From Clostridia bacterium (GTDB taxonomy: Bacteria; Bacillota; Clostridia; Oscillospirales; CAG-272): 64,000 bases of DNA. Position numbers and translations under genes: made by a program. Under the pieces are notes generated by a model, which saw only the letters and a list, made by a program, of their open reading frames with translations, was not told the DNA's origin and made no database searches. The stretch lies in NCBI GenBank assembly GCA_017621755.1, contig JAGASL010000035.1, forward strand, positions 1 through 64,000. The letters run 5' to 3'. Positions 55,992 through 64,000 of this stretch are shown piece after piece. How positions within the stretch are numbered: the first letter of the stretch is position 1; each line of letters begins with the position of its first letter.

Positions 55992-56360
55992 ATGGACTCT
56001 GTCGCACCAATTGGTGGCTGCGAAGCCAGCTTAGACCTTACAAGCGCCATTCCCCTACTCTTCTTTACGCTGTTTTTTGCTATCTTTATCGCTACCTTTG
56101 TTCGTAACATGCGCCATTGGCATAAAAACAATCAGGCACCGCGCCTGACGGTCTCTGCTGCCGTGGTCACCAAGCGCACGCATCATTCCGGCAGCAGCCG
56201 CGGCAGCGGCACGACACGCTATTACGCCACCTTTGAGGTTGAAAGCGGCGACCGCTTTGAGCTGATGCTTGACGGCTACGAGTACGGCCTGCTGATAGAG
56301 GGAGACCGGGGAAGGCTGACCTTTCAGGGCACCCGATTTTTAGGATTTGAAAGAGAATAA
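55992..56360 (+). CDS. DUF2500-family membrane protein
   Basis: A 122-residue protein with one membrane helix (about 17-38, IPLLFFTLFFAIFIATFV) and a soluble part resembling DUF2500: SAAVVTKRTHHSGSSRGSGTTRYYATFEVESGDRFEL and LLIEGDRGRLTFQGTRFLGFER. Function unknown. Last gene of the operon, 3 bp after ridA, then a terminator. Confidence 0.75.
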   Translation: MDSVAPIGGCEASLDLTSAIPLLFFTLFFAIFIATFVRNMRHWHKNNQAPRLTVSAAVVTKRTHHSGSSRGSGTTRYYATFEVESGDRFELMLDGYEYGLLIEGDRGRLTFQGTRFLGFERE

Positions 56361-56392
56361 CAAAAAAAGAGGCATCTGCCTCTTTTTTTGTT
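56359..56392. terminator. Bidirectional terminator
   Basis: Stem AACAAAAAAAGAGGCA / TGCCTCTTTTTTTGTT with a 2-nt loop, between the branched-chain operon and the convergent regulator. Confidence 0.92.
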
Positions 56393-57263
56393 ATCGGATC
56401 TTATCTACCGTTACGGCATCCTTCGTCTCCTTGATCCTGCGAGAGGAAAAGGCCGGGGTCTTGTTGTACATATAGGCATACAGGATATCCACAATGGTGA
56501 TCTGCCCCTGAATGTGCGGAAAATCGGTATCGATATATTTATTGGAATCCCGCACCGTGGTGCAGATGCTGATATCGGCCATGGCGGTGAGGGGAGAATT
56601 TTCAAAATCGCAGATGGCAATTACGGTGGCGCCGTTTTGCCGCGCGATACGCGCCACCTCTAAAATGCTTTTCGTGCGGCCGGAGGAGGAAATGGCGAAC
56701 AGCAGGCTCCCCTCTCGCATCTGCGCGACCTTCATTTTAGAAAGAATGATATCCCGCTCGAACGAGCAAACGTTTTTCAGGCGAAAGAACTTGGTATAGG
56801 CGTACTGCGCCGTGACAGCCGAGGTGCCGAGCCCCACGAAATGCACCTGATCGGCGCTTTTCATCAGGCCGATCACCCGCTCTATCTCCTTTCTCTTCAA
56901 AAGGCGCGGCAGGCTGCCGATCACGCTGGCAGAATAATCGCAGATCCGCTCGCTGATCTCATCAAGCGAGACGGGCGTATGCGATTCGATATGAAATTCT
57001 AAGGCCTCGTTGGTCAGCCCCTCCGGCCTTTGGGAGCCGGGGAACAGCTTTTTGAATTCCCGGAAGCCGCAAAGCCCCAGCTTCTTGAAAAAGCGGCAAA
57101 CGCTGGCGTAGCTGGTGTGCGTTTCCTCAGCCAAGGACCAAACTGTTAAGTGATCGATCTGCCCGGGGTGAGAGAGCAGATAGTCGGCGATCATCCCGTC
57201 TACGGTGCCGGTGCTTTTGCGCATGGCATCCATGCGTACCAGATATAGCATGTTGCTTTGCAT
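56391..57263 (-). CDS. RpiR/MurR-family transcriptional regulator
   Basis: A 290-residue regulator with an N-terminal HTH_6 domain (about 18-95; LTVWSLAEETHTSYASVCRFFKKLGLCGFREFKKL) and a C-terminal SIS domain (about 120-250; VHFVGLGTSAVTAQYAYTKFF, LLFAISSSGRTKSILEVARIA). The SIS domain binds phosphosugars in this family. Divergent from GH127, with an operator-like palindrome between the two promoters. GGAGAG favours ATG 57263. Confidence 0.9.
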   Translation of the reverse strand: MQSNMLYLVRMDAMRKSTGTVDGMIADYLLSHPGQIDHLTVWSLAEETHTSYASVCRFFKKLGLCGFREFKKLFPGSQRPEGLTNEALEFHIESHTPVSLDEISERICDYSASVIGSLPRLLKRKEIERVIGLMKSADQVHFVGLGTSAVTAQYAYTKFFRLKNVCSFERDIILSKMKVAQMREGSLLFAISSSGRTKSILEVARIARQNGATVIAICDFENSPLTAMADISICTTVRDSNKYIDTDFPHIQGQITIVDILYAYMYNKTPAFSSRRIKETKDAVTVDKIR

Positions 57264-57293
57264 AGGTCTCTCCTCTCGCTCTTTTTCCATGCT

Positions 57294-57322
57294 ATTCTAC
57301 CACACATGATACCAAAAGTCAA
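57294..57322 (-). promoter_or_regulatory. Promoter of the RpiR gene
   Basis: TTGACT (57317-57322), 17-bp spacer, TAGAAT (57294-57299). Confidence 0.75.
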
Positions 57323-57326
57323 GATA

Positions 57327-57364
57327 ATATCACATTTTCCAACAAGAAAATGGCATTTTGATAT
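57327..57364. promoter_or_regulatory. Putative RpiR operator
   Basis: Nested inverted repeats: inner CATTTTC (57333-57339) / GAAAATG (57346-57352) and outer ATATCA (57327-57332) / TGATAT (57359-57364). It lies exactly between the -35 elements of the divergent promoters and has the TTTC/GAAA look of RpiR-family sites. Confidence 0.6.
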
Positions 57365-57392
57365 TGCGAAATCTCACAAAATCCAGTACAAT
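57364..57392 (+). promoter_or_regulatory. Promoter of the GH127 gene
   Basis: TTGCGA (57364-57369), 17-bp spacer, TACAAT (57387-57392). Confidence 0.6.
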
Positions 57393-57427
57393 ATTGGTAG
57401 ATCATTCATACAAGGAGCGGCCGCTTT

Positions 57428-59071
57428 ATGCTAAGCAAGCAGGTACAGCTTTCCCCCGGCATTCTGCAGGAGTGCTTTGAAAAGGTAAGAAAAAACTTCT
57501 ACGAACGAATTGATGAAAAGAAGCACGCGGCCGTATACGCCGGCGTGTTTAGCGAGGCATACGCCGAGCCGGAGTTTACCGGCAAATTCATGGATCTATG
57601 CGCCTATTATTATGAAAGCGAGGGCGACGAGCGCGCCCTGCAAAAGGGCATGGCGGTCATCGAGAGCATTCGCGAGCATCAGCGCGAGGACGGCTACCTT
57701 GGCTGCTTAGAGAAGGGCAAGGAGCTGGTCGCCTTCTCCTTCTGGAACCACGGCTTTACCCTATACGGGCTTGTACGCATGTACGAGGCCACGGGGGACG
57801 AGAGCATTCTTGCGCTTGCCAAAAAGGCGGCAGATTATATTCTGTCCGTATACGCCGACCCGGCCGCGCCAGACATTTTAGAGGCAAGCAACATGGGCAG
57901 CCAAAACATCTCCTGCCTGTATGCCATAGGGTGCATCTATCGCGCCACGGGGGATGAGCGTTATCTGCAATTTATCACCCGTGTGCTGGCGCATTGTGAA
58001 ACGACCGATATGCCCTTGCTCTCCTTTGGCAGCATCTTTGATCTGCGCTCGAAAAAGGGGATCGAAATGCTGGTGGTCTACCTGGGCATTCTGCAATACG
58101 GCAGGATGGCGGGCGACTGCCGCGCGGTGGATGCCGCGCGGCACTATTGGCAGGAGATATGGGAAAGCCAGATCCGCAATACCGGCAACGGCACGATTCG
58201 TGAAAAGTGGACCGAGGGCGGCAATGCCGCGCGCCTGATGCCCACCGAGGAAAAGCCGAACGAGACCTGCGTGGCGGTTGGCTGGTGCGAGCTTTCGCTT
58301 GCCCTGTTCTATGCCGACAAGAAGCCCGTTTACCTAGATGCCTTAGAAAAAACGCTCTTTAACCATATGATCGGATCGCTGGAAAAGAGCGGGCGCGACC
58401 TGGCCTACTACCAGGGTAACTACGGCAGAAAGATCTACCGCACCGATGACGGTGCCTATCAGTGCTGCCGCTATCGTGGCTTTACACTCTTCTCCTACCT
58501 CAAAGAGTATTTGTACCATTATGAGAACGACTGTCTGATCCCGTTGGTATACGGCCCGTCGATCTTTGAGGCAGAGGGTCTGAGAGTCAAGCAGGAAACG
58601 GCCTACCCGACCAAGGGGCAGATCCGCTTTTCCGTGCAGAATGGCGGCGGCGAGAAAACGCTGAAGCTTCGCATCCCCACCTGGTGCCGGGAATGGGAGA
58701 TCACCGGCGGCACCGGCGGCACCGGCTACATGACCGACGATGGCTTTTTGACCGTTGCGCTGCCGGAGGGTAACTATACCGTATGCCTAAATATGACCAT
58801 GCCGCTTGTAAAGGAACAGCATGAAATAGAGGGCAAGCCCTATCTTTCCTACACCTACGGCCCGCTTCTGCTGGCAGCCGACACGCACTACGGCTGTGCG
58901 CTGTGGCGTGAGGCTGATGCGGGGGCAAGCATCACCGCAGTAGAAGCAGGCAGCACGTCGCTTGTACACTTCGTCACTGACGGACTACATCTGGTAGACT
59001 TTGCCTCTGCCGGTGGAAACGATCCGGTAAACGATCAATACACGGTATTCATTCCAGAAAGGAGACCCTAA
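57428..59071 (+). CDS. GH127-family glycoside hydrolase (beta-L-arabinofuranosidase-like)
   Basis: A 547-residue protein with an (alpha/alpha)6-barrel (about 1-360) and C-terminal beta domains. The Zn site of GH127 is visible: E-T-C at 279-281 and C-C at 346-347, corresponding to the Glu/Cys and paired cysteines of HypBA1. No signal peptide, so it acts inside the cell on imported oligosaccharides. It is shorter than HypBA1 (658), and family members differ in substrate, so L-arabinofuranose specificity is not certain. Followed one base later by a sugar isomerase-like gene and rhaD. Confidence 0.82.
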   Translation: MLSKQVQLSPGILQECFEKVRKNFYERIDEKKHAAVYAGVFSEAYAEPEFTGKFMDLCAYYYESEGDERALQKGMAVIESIREHQREDGYLGCLEKGKELVAFSFWNHGFTLYGLVRMYEATGDESILALAKKAADYILSVYADPAAPDILEASNMGSQNISCLYAIGCIYRATGDERYLQFITRVLAHCETTDMPLLSFGSIFDLRSKKGIEMLVVYLGILQYGRMAGDCRAVDAARHYWQEIWESQIRNTGNGTIREKWTEGGNAARLMPTEEKPNETCVAVGWCELSLALFYADKKPVYLDALEKTLFNHMIGSLEKSGRDLAYYQGNYGRKIYRTDDGAYQCCRYRGFTLFSYLKEYLYHYENDCLIPLVYGPSIFEAEGLRVKQETAYPTKGQIRFSVQNGGGEKTLKLRIPTWCREWEITGGTGGTGYMTDDGFLTVALPEGNYTVCLNMTMPLVKEQHEIEGKPYLSYTYGPLLLAADTHYGCALWREADAGASITAVEAGSTSLVHFVTDGLHLVDFASAGGNDPVNDQYTVFIPERRP

Positions 59072-59072
59072 T

Positions 59073-60047
59073 ATGAATCTCAAATATTCTGTTTTTCTTG
59101 GTAACGTAGGACATTGCTTTGACCGCTATTGCCCGGAATATTCTACCCCCTTTTCGCTTGAGGAGCTTTTTACCCGCGCGGTATCAATACCTCAGCTTTC
59201 CGCCGTTGACCTAGTGATGGACTGGGGTATGATGGAAAAGCGAGAGGAAATCAAGGCGCACCTGGCTCGCACTGGCCTTGCCGTTGGCTCGCTGGCGGTA
59301 GACACCTTTGCCAACCCACTCTATAAAAAAGGCAGTCTTTCCTCTACCGACAAGGCCGTGCGCGACCGCGCGCTGGCCGATTGCAAGGCGGTGATGGATT
59401 TTGCGGCCGAGATCGACTGTAAGATCGTTACGCTATGGCCGGGGCAGGATGGCTATGATTACATTTTTGCCGCTGACTATATCAAGGAACGCCAGCTGTT
59501 TGCCGACGGGGTAGCCGAGCTTTGCCGCTATAACCCCAACATCATCATTACGTTAGAATATAAGATCAAGGAGCCCCGCACGCATTCCTACATCAGCACC
59601 GTAGGGGCCACCCTACTGATGATCGAAAAGATCAATCTGCCCAATCTTGGCATAGCACTTGACTATGGCCACGCGGCACTGGGCTATGAGACGGCAGCAG
59701 AGGCGGTAGCGATGTGCAAGATGTATGGCGACCGGCTGAAGCATATTCACATCAACGATAACTATCGCCTGTGGGACGATGACATGATCGTAGGCACGGT
59801 TCATTCGCTGGAATACTTAGAATTTTTCTATTGGCTGAAACGCACCGGCTACGAGGGGTACCTGGTAATTGACCAGTTCCCCTACCGCGAGGATGGCAGA
59901 GATGCCGTAGCCGAGAGCGCCGAATGGCTGGATGCCCTGATCGCACTCACCGAGAAGATTGATGCCAACGAGGCTGAGGCGGTCATTGCCAAGCGTGACG
60001 GCGTAGCGGCAAGCAAATTTATGAGAAAGATCTTATTCAAAGGTTAA
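59073..60047 (+). CDS. Sugar isomerase/epimerase, TIM barrel
   Basis: A 324-residue protein of the xylose-isomerase-like fold. Metal ligands are seen in IITLEYKIKEPR (Glu), LGIALDYGHAALG (Asp, His) and KHIHINDNYR (His, Asp); LVIDQFPYRED may give the last acid. It lies between GH127 and rhaD, so it may turn the freed sugar into the ketose needed upstream of the aldolase, though it is not recognisably RhaA. Confidence 0.75.
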   Translation: MNLKYSVFLGNVGHCFDRYCPEYSTPFSLEELFTRAVSIPQLSAVDLVMDWGMMEKREEIKAHLARTGLAVGSLAVDTFANPLYKKGSLSSTDKAVRDRALADCKAVMDFAAEIDCKIVTLWPGQDGYDYIFAADYIKERQLFADGVAELCRYNPNIIITLEYKIKEPRTHSYISTVGATLLMIEKINLPNLGIALDYGHAALGYETAAEAVAMCKMYGDRLKHIHINDNYRLWDDDMIVGTVHSLEYLEFFYWLKRTGYEGYLVIDQFPYREDGRDAVAESAEWLDALIALTEKIDANEAEAVIAKRDGVAASKFMRKILFKG

Positions 60048-60049
60048 AG

Positions 60050-60865
60050 ATGAAGGATTTATCGCACGCACCGTTTATTGAAGAGCTGTGTGACACCACA
60101 GACAATATGTACCGCCTTGGCTGGAACGAGCGCAACGGCGGTAATATCAGCATTTTGCTGCGCGATGAGGAGCTGGCTCCTTATTTGGAGGGAAATGACC
60201 CCATCCTACGCGACCTGCCGTTGGCAGTTCCCTTCCCACAATTTGCTGGTCGCTATTTTTTGGTAACGGGCACCGGCAAATATTTTAAGAACGTATCCAG
60301 ACACCCAGATGTGAACCTGGGTCTGATCCGTATTTCAGAGGACGGTAGCATCGCCCACCTGCTGTGGGGTTATTCCCAGGGCGGTAGCACCACCAGCGAA
60401 ATCGTGATGCATCTGGGCGCACATTGGCAGCGCCTGCAGGTAGACGCCGCGCAGCGTGTGGTGATGCATGCCCACCCCGCCAACACCATTGCCATGACGC
60501 ACATTCACCCATGGGAGGATAAGGCCTTTACCCTCTCGATCTTTGGTACCTGCACCGAATGCATCGTCATCTTTCCGGATGGCATTGGCATTCTACCCTG
60601 GATGATCAGCAGCAGCCCCTCGATTGGTCTCGCCTCTGCCGAGAAATTCAAGGAGTACCGCATTCTGGTGTGGGCATTGCACGGCTGTACCGTCACCGGC
60701 ACCACGCTTGACGAGGCCTTTGGCCTGCTGGAAACGGTAGAAAAGGGTGCTGAGATCTACATGAAGACCTACCTGGCCCCAAACCGCTGCGGCATTGATA
60801 TTGGCATGCTGCGTGACGTAGCAGAGGCCTTTACCCTACAGGTCAAGCCCGGCCTTTTGGATTGA
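60050..60865 (+). CDS. rhaD: Rhamnulose-1-phosphate aldolase
   Basis: A 271-residue class II aldolase that splits rhamnulose-1-phosphate into dihydroxyacetone phosphate and lactaldehyde. It follows E. coli RhaD along its length: GWNERNGGNIS, FLVTGTGKYFKNV, the catalytic Glu in TTSEIVMHLGAH, the Zn histidines in VVMHAHPANTIA and WALHGC, and TECIVIFPDGIGILPWM. No kinase or canonical isomerase is adjacent. A strong hairpin ends the operon. Confidence 0.88.
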   Translation: MKDLSHAPFIEELCDTTDNMYRLGWNERNGGNISILLRDEELAPYLEGNDPILRDLPLAVPFPQFAGRYFLVTGTGKYFKNVSRHPDVNLGLIRISEDGSIAHLLWGYSQGGSTTSEIVMHLGAHWQRLQVDAAQRVVMHAHPANTIAMTHIHPWEDKAFTLSIFGTCTECIVIFPDGIGILPWMISSSPSIGLASAEKFKEYRILVWALHGCTVTGTTLDEAFGLLETVEKGAEIYMKTYLAPNRCGIDIGMLRDVAEAFTLQVKPGLLD

Positions 60866-60915
60866 GATAGCAAAATCCCCTATTGTCGAAAAAGACGATA
60901 GGGGATTTTGCTATC
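60866..60915. terminator. Bidirectional terminator
   Basis: A 22-bp stem with one wobble pair: arms 60866-60887 and 60894-60915 around GAAAAA. Sits between rhaD and the convergent HAD gene. Confidence 0.88.
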
Positions 60916-61747
60916 TGTTTTCTTTAGAAAAAAGAATACCCTTCTCTAAATCATCTACGATGGCGGCGATGGCGTGCTCCTCGTTGGAGACGGTGATGCG
61001 GTCGGCCGCCTCCTTGACCGCCCCGCAAGCATTGGCCACCGCGTAGCCAACGCCTGCGGCTTGTATCATGGAAATATCATTATAATAATCCCCCACAGCG
61101 ATCGTGCGCGCGGGGTCAAGCGCAAGCAGCGCGGCCATGCGCGGTAGCGCACTACCCTTATTGACGCCCTTGGGCAGGATCTCAAACAGTGTCTGCTCTG
61201 AGCGGATAAAATCGAAACGGTCGGCAAGTGGGTGCGCGTGCAAAAACTCCTGCAGCTGCTGCATACGCGCTTCCTCTGCCACGCCAAACACGATCTTAGC
61301 CACTGGCTCCTTTATTTCGGCATAATCTGCGGGCAGATTGGGCACGCCTGTCACCTGGCGAAAAACACGCATGACCTCGTTTTCCTGGCAGAAAAAGATG
61401 CGGTCAAAGCAGTTCACCTGTACACCGATATCCGGCATTGCGGAGCCGGCATAGGCGGCCATCTGCACGATCTCGCGAGGGGCCTCATGCGTCCATAAGT
61501 AACACCGCGTACGGTAATCAAAAATACCACCGCCGTTAATACAAGCGACAGGCGCATTTGGCTGCACTATACTATAAATATTTTCAACAAAGAAAGGCAT
61601 GCGCCCGGTTACAAAGGTAAAAAGGCCGCCTTGACTCTGAAAATATGAAATTGCCTCTAAATTCTCACGCGAAACAGTTTTATCCTCACGCAGCAGCGTA
61701 CCGTCCAAATCGGTACAAAGCAATATGCCCTTAAATTTTCCTTGCAT
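60911..61747 (-). CDS. Cof-type HAD-IIB phosphatase
   Basis: A 278-residue HAD hydrolase. LLCTDLDGTLLRED (motif I), FVTGRMPFF (motif II region), KGSALPRMAALL and AVGDYYNDISMIQAAGVG (motifs III and IV) mark the Cof group. Substrate unknown; sugar phosphates fit the setting. It has a weak ribosome site (AAGAGGAT) close to the ATG. Confidence 0.88.
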   Translation of the reverse strand: MQGKFKGILLCTDLDGTLLREDKTVSRENLEAISYFQSQGGLFTFVTGRMPFFVENIYSIVQPNAPVACINGGGIFDYRTRCYLWTHEAPREIVQMAAYAGSAMPDIGVQVNCFDRIFFCQENEVMRVFRQVTGVPNLPADYAEIKEPVAKIVFGVAEEARMQQLQEFLHAHPLADRFDFIRSEQTLFEILPKGVNKGSALPRMAALLALDPARTIAVGDYYNDISMIQAAGVGYAVANACGAVKEAADRITVSNEEHAIAAIVDDLEKGILFSKENR

Positions 61748-61826
61748 ATCCTCTTATCCTATCAAACATCTCCTGTATTCCTTGGCAACACAGTATACCA
61801 CACCTCGGAATGAAATGCAAGCCTTT

Positions 61827-62633
61827 TTAGAGTTTTTCGCCCTTCTTTTCATTTCTGTCATAAATATATGCTTTGGGAGATATCCCGATCTCTTCCTTAA
61901 ATACATTAGAAAAATACAGAGGGTCGGAAAAGCCGGAGAGGAGCGCTACATTTTTGATTGATTCCAATCCTTGCTCCAGTAACGCAACGGCATATTTGAT
62001 GCGTACGCTACGCAGATAGGCAGCATAATTGACGCCGGTCTGCTTCTTGAATGCATGCGACAAATACTTGGCATTATATCCAAGCGTATCGGCAATGCCG
62101 GATATAGAGAGCGTGGGATCGGTAAATTCCTCATCTGTCAGGGAGATGACCTTCGCCACAAGGCCATCACGCATCGGCGAATCCAGCATCAAGCGAGAAA
62201 AGGCATACAAAAGCATGCTTTCACCGGCCAGATCGATCGTTTGCTCCGAGGCGCGCGCCAAGCTTTCCTCCCACAGGGGAATCAAGCCGTCATGGCCGGA
62301 AAAGCAACGCCGTGTAGCATTGATCTCAAAGCGACGAAACAGCTCCTCTGCTCGCCCTCCCTGAAAATCAATGTACATATATTGCACATCTGTTCCCTCC
62401 TTCAACCAAAATTGCTCTCCGCAGAAGCCAAACAAAAGATCACCCGCCCGAAAAGAAAGAAGCAAGCGGTCAATGTAAAAAACACCGCTCCCCTGCATGA
62501 CAAGCAGCATACGGTGGTAGCTGAGCGGTGTATGTCGGCACATGGCCTCTCTCTCGGTTTCCCGGATATATTGATAGATCGACAGCGTGCCGATCGTCCA
62601 TGCTGTCGAGAACTTACATATATTTTTCTTCAT
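61827..62633 (-). CDS. AraC-family transcriptional regulator
   Basis: A 268-residue regulator. The N-terminal cupin-like part (about 30-110, SYHRMLLVMQGSGVFYIDRLLLSFRAGDLLF) senses a ligand; the C-terminal HTH pair (about 165-265) contains ISGIADTLGYNAKYLSHAFKKQTGVNYAAYLRSVR and VALLSGFSDPLYFSNVFKEEIGISPKAY. Probably controls sugar genes to its right. GGAGAGG before the ATG. Confidence 0.9.
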   Translation of the reverse strand: MKKNICKFSTAWTIGTLSIYQYIRETEREAMCRHTPLSYHRMLLVMQGSGVFYIDRLLLSFRAGDLLFGFCGEQFWLKEGTDVQYMYIDFQGGRAEELFRRFEINATRRCFSGHDGLIPLWEESLARASEQTIDLAGESMLLYAFSRLMLDSPMRDGLVAKVISLTDEEFTDPTLSISGIADTLGYNAKYLSHAFKKQTGVNYAAYLRSVRIKYAVALLEQGLESIKNVALLSGFSDPLYFSNVFKEEIGISPKAYIYDRNEKKGEKL

Positions 62634-62727
62634 TTACCCCTCTCCTTTTTTCTTCTACGATAACACACTTGTGCGTGCTTGTCAATAGAAAACAAACTTT
62701 TTTATATGTATTTATAGAATTTATCCA

Positions 62728-62755
62728 TTGCCATATCCACCAAATATGCTATAAT
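62728..62755 (+). promoter_or_regulatory. Promoter of the DMT transporter gene
   Basis: TTGCCA (62728-62733), 16-bp spacer, TATAAT (62750-62755) with an extended TG motif. Confidence 0.65.
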
Positions 62756-62778
62756 AAAGAAAAATTGGGGGAGACGCG

Positions 62779-63645
62779 ATGTATTACGGTATTATATTGT
62801 TAGCGGTGGTTTTCTTTGGCGGCTGTTTTGCTCTGAACGATGTCTATCGGCGACTGCGCGGCAGTAGCCTACGCATCAGCATGGAGAGTGCCTTTATCGG
62901 CTCATGTGCCGGACTTATCGTCCTGCTCGCGGCCGGTGGGCTGCATATTGAGATCACCCTGTTTACGCTGGTGATGGCGCTTCTCTCTTCGCTGAATGGG
63001 CTCGCCTTTACCTTTTGCGCCTTCCGCGCATTGGACAGGATCAATCTATCGCTTTTTTCGCTTTTTTCCATGCTGGGCGGCATGGTATTGCCCTTTTTAC
63101 AGGGTATTCTGTTTTTCAATGAGCCTCTGACGTGGGGAAAGTGCATCTGCCTTGCTTTCATTACCGTGGCGCTCACGATTACCGTATCGCGCGGAAATCA
63201 GCGCGGCGGCGCGATCTATTATATCGGCATCTTTGTGCTGAACGGTATGGCCGGCGTACTTTCTAAAATTTTCACCGCAGCTTCGTTTCCAAAAACCGAT
63301 GCGGCAAGCTTCAATTTTTGGTGCGCCGCCTTCAGTGGGCTGTTGGCCGGCGCGATCTGGCTGATCCTGACATGGCGAAAAAAGCCGCAGGATGGCGCCT
63401 TCTCCTGGCGTGCTACGGCCGTCGGTGCTGCCAGCGGCGCGACCAACCGCCTCGCCAATCTGCTGCTTGTCATGGCGCTGGCACATGTGGATGCTTCGGT
63501 ACAATATCCGATGGTAACCGGTGGTGTTATGATCGCCTCAACGCTGATCTGTCTGCTTGGCAAGCGTAAACCAAGCACACGCGACGTGCTTTCTGTTCTA
63601 TTGGCCTTTTTGGGAATGCTGGCTCTGTTTGCGATTCCCGTATAA
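62779..63645 (+). CDS. DMT-superfamily (EamA-like) transporter
   Basis: A 288-residue membrane protein with about ten hydrophobic segments in two related halves, as in EamA/RhaT-type transporters. Motifs such as FCAFRALDRINLSLFSLFSMLGGMVLPFLQG and the matching VMALAHVDASVQYPMVTGGVM show the internal repeat. Substrate unknown; next to a Gfo/Idh/MocA oxidoreductase it may carry a sugar or sugar acid. GGGGGAG precedes the ATG. Confidence 0.85.
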   Translation: MYYGIILLAVVFFGGCFALNDVYRRLRGSSLRISMESAFIGSCAGLIVLLAAGGLHIEITLFTLVMALLSSLNGLAFTFCAFRALDRINLSLFSLFSMLGGMVLPFLQGILFFNEPLTWGKCICLAFITVALTITVSRGNQRGGAIYYIGIFVLNGMAGVLSKIFTAASFPKTDAASFNFWCAAFSGLLAGAIWLILTWRKKPQDGAFSWRATAVGAASGATNRLANLLLVMALAHVDASVQYPMVTGGVMIASTLICLLGKRKPSTRDVLSVLLAFLGMLALFAIPV

Positions 63646-63666
63646 TAAAATTTCAGGAGGATATGT

Positions 63667-64000
63667 ATGAAAAACCTAAAAATTGGTGTATTTGGTACCG
63701 GCAGAGGCGTAGACATTGCAAAGAACTTTATGCTACAGGGCTGCGAGATCGTTGCGGCCTGTGATTTCAGCAAGGATCGTCTGCAAAAGGCAACGACTCA
63801 GCTGGGAAGCGACATTGCCCTCTATGATAATTTCGATGCTTTTATCGAACACGATATGGATGCCGTCATTCTTGCCAACTATTTTCATGAGCACGCCCCT
63901 TATGCAATCAAATGCTTCGAGCGCGGTATCCATGTATACAGTGAATGCATCAGCAACGGCACGATGGCTGAGGGTGTAGAGCTGATCCGCGCCTTTGAAA
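63667..64000 (+). CDS. Gfo/Idh/MocA-family oxidoreductase (cut by window end)
   Basis: Only the first ~111 residues are visible. LKIGVFGTGRGVDIAKNF is a Rossmann NAD(P) loop, followed by AACDFSKDRLQKATTQLG, DAVILANYFHEHAPYAIKCFERGIHVYSE: the family's EKP-like stretch reads SEC. Such enzymes oxidise or reduce sugars and cyclitols. AGGAGG at the correct distance supports the start. Confidence 0.88.
   Translation, partial: MKNLKIGVFGTGRGVDIAKNFMLQGCEIVAACDFSKDRLQKATTQLGSDIALYDNFDAFIEHDMDAVILANYFHEHAPYAIKCFERGIHVYSECISNGTMAEGVELIRAFE

Overview
The window looks like chromosome of a spore-forming member of the Clostridia (Bacillota), probably an uncultured gut lineage. The evidence is a cotJABC spore-coat operon with a sigma-E-like -10, a T-box leader, a yajC / TIGR04086 gene pair, consensus TTGACA/TATAAT promoters, strong AGGAGG-type ribosome sites and frequent TTG/GTG starts. 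It is moderately GC-rich, with AT-rich intergenic stretches. Genus cannot be fixed from sequence alone. No rRNA, tRNA, CRISPR array, complete insertion sequence or prophage was seen.

Layout. 0-0.7 kb: AT-rich left edge with a small XRE regulator facing a 23-codon ORF across overlapping promoters and inverted repeats, plus a tandem GGTATCAAAA repeat. 0.7-6.6 kb: glyA, gpmI, a divergent GyrB/ParE-like topoisomerase subunit and a NagD-type phosphatase. 6.7-10.9 kb: a four-gene SipW-type secretion operon with a small TasA/camelysin-like protein, a multi-membrane signal peptidase, a DUF5305 protein and a large second substrate. 11-16.6 kb: cation/proton antiporter, ABC exporter pair, a small membrane protein, mgsA and an alpha/beta hydrolase. 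16.6-17.7 kb: cotJABC. 17.7-18.2 kb: an array of palindromic extragenic repeats. 18.2-22.2 kb: an operon of three QueG-like Fe-S proteins headed by a U32-like Fe-S protein. 22.3-28.4 kb: methionine gamma-lyase family protein, HAD phosphatase, uracil permease with an attenuator-like leader, yajC, a TIGR04086 protein and murA.

28.4-56.4 kb is an amino-acid biosynthesis block. argHCJBD has an ArgR-box-like operator just downstream of a consensus promoter. The histidine operon yerC-hisZGDCBHAF-hisIE has a palindrome between the -35 and -10 of its promoter. ilvE is divergent from it. A T-box-controlled leucine/isoleucine/valine operon follows: leuA-ilvBNCD-leuCDB-DUF815-ilvA-ridA-DUF2500. The his operon lacks a histidinol-phosphatase and the arg operon lacks argF/argG, so those must lie elsewhere.

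56.4-64 kb is a sugar-use region: an RpiR regulator divergent from GH127, a sugar isomerase/epimerase and rhaD, then a HAD phosphatase, an AraC regulator, a DMT transporter and an oxidoreductase cut by the window end.

The two segments most likely to hold poorly described biology are the SipW/DUF5305 operon (6.7-10.9 kb) and the QueG-like triplet with its U32-like partner (18.2-22.2 kb).
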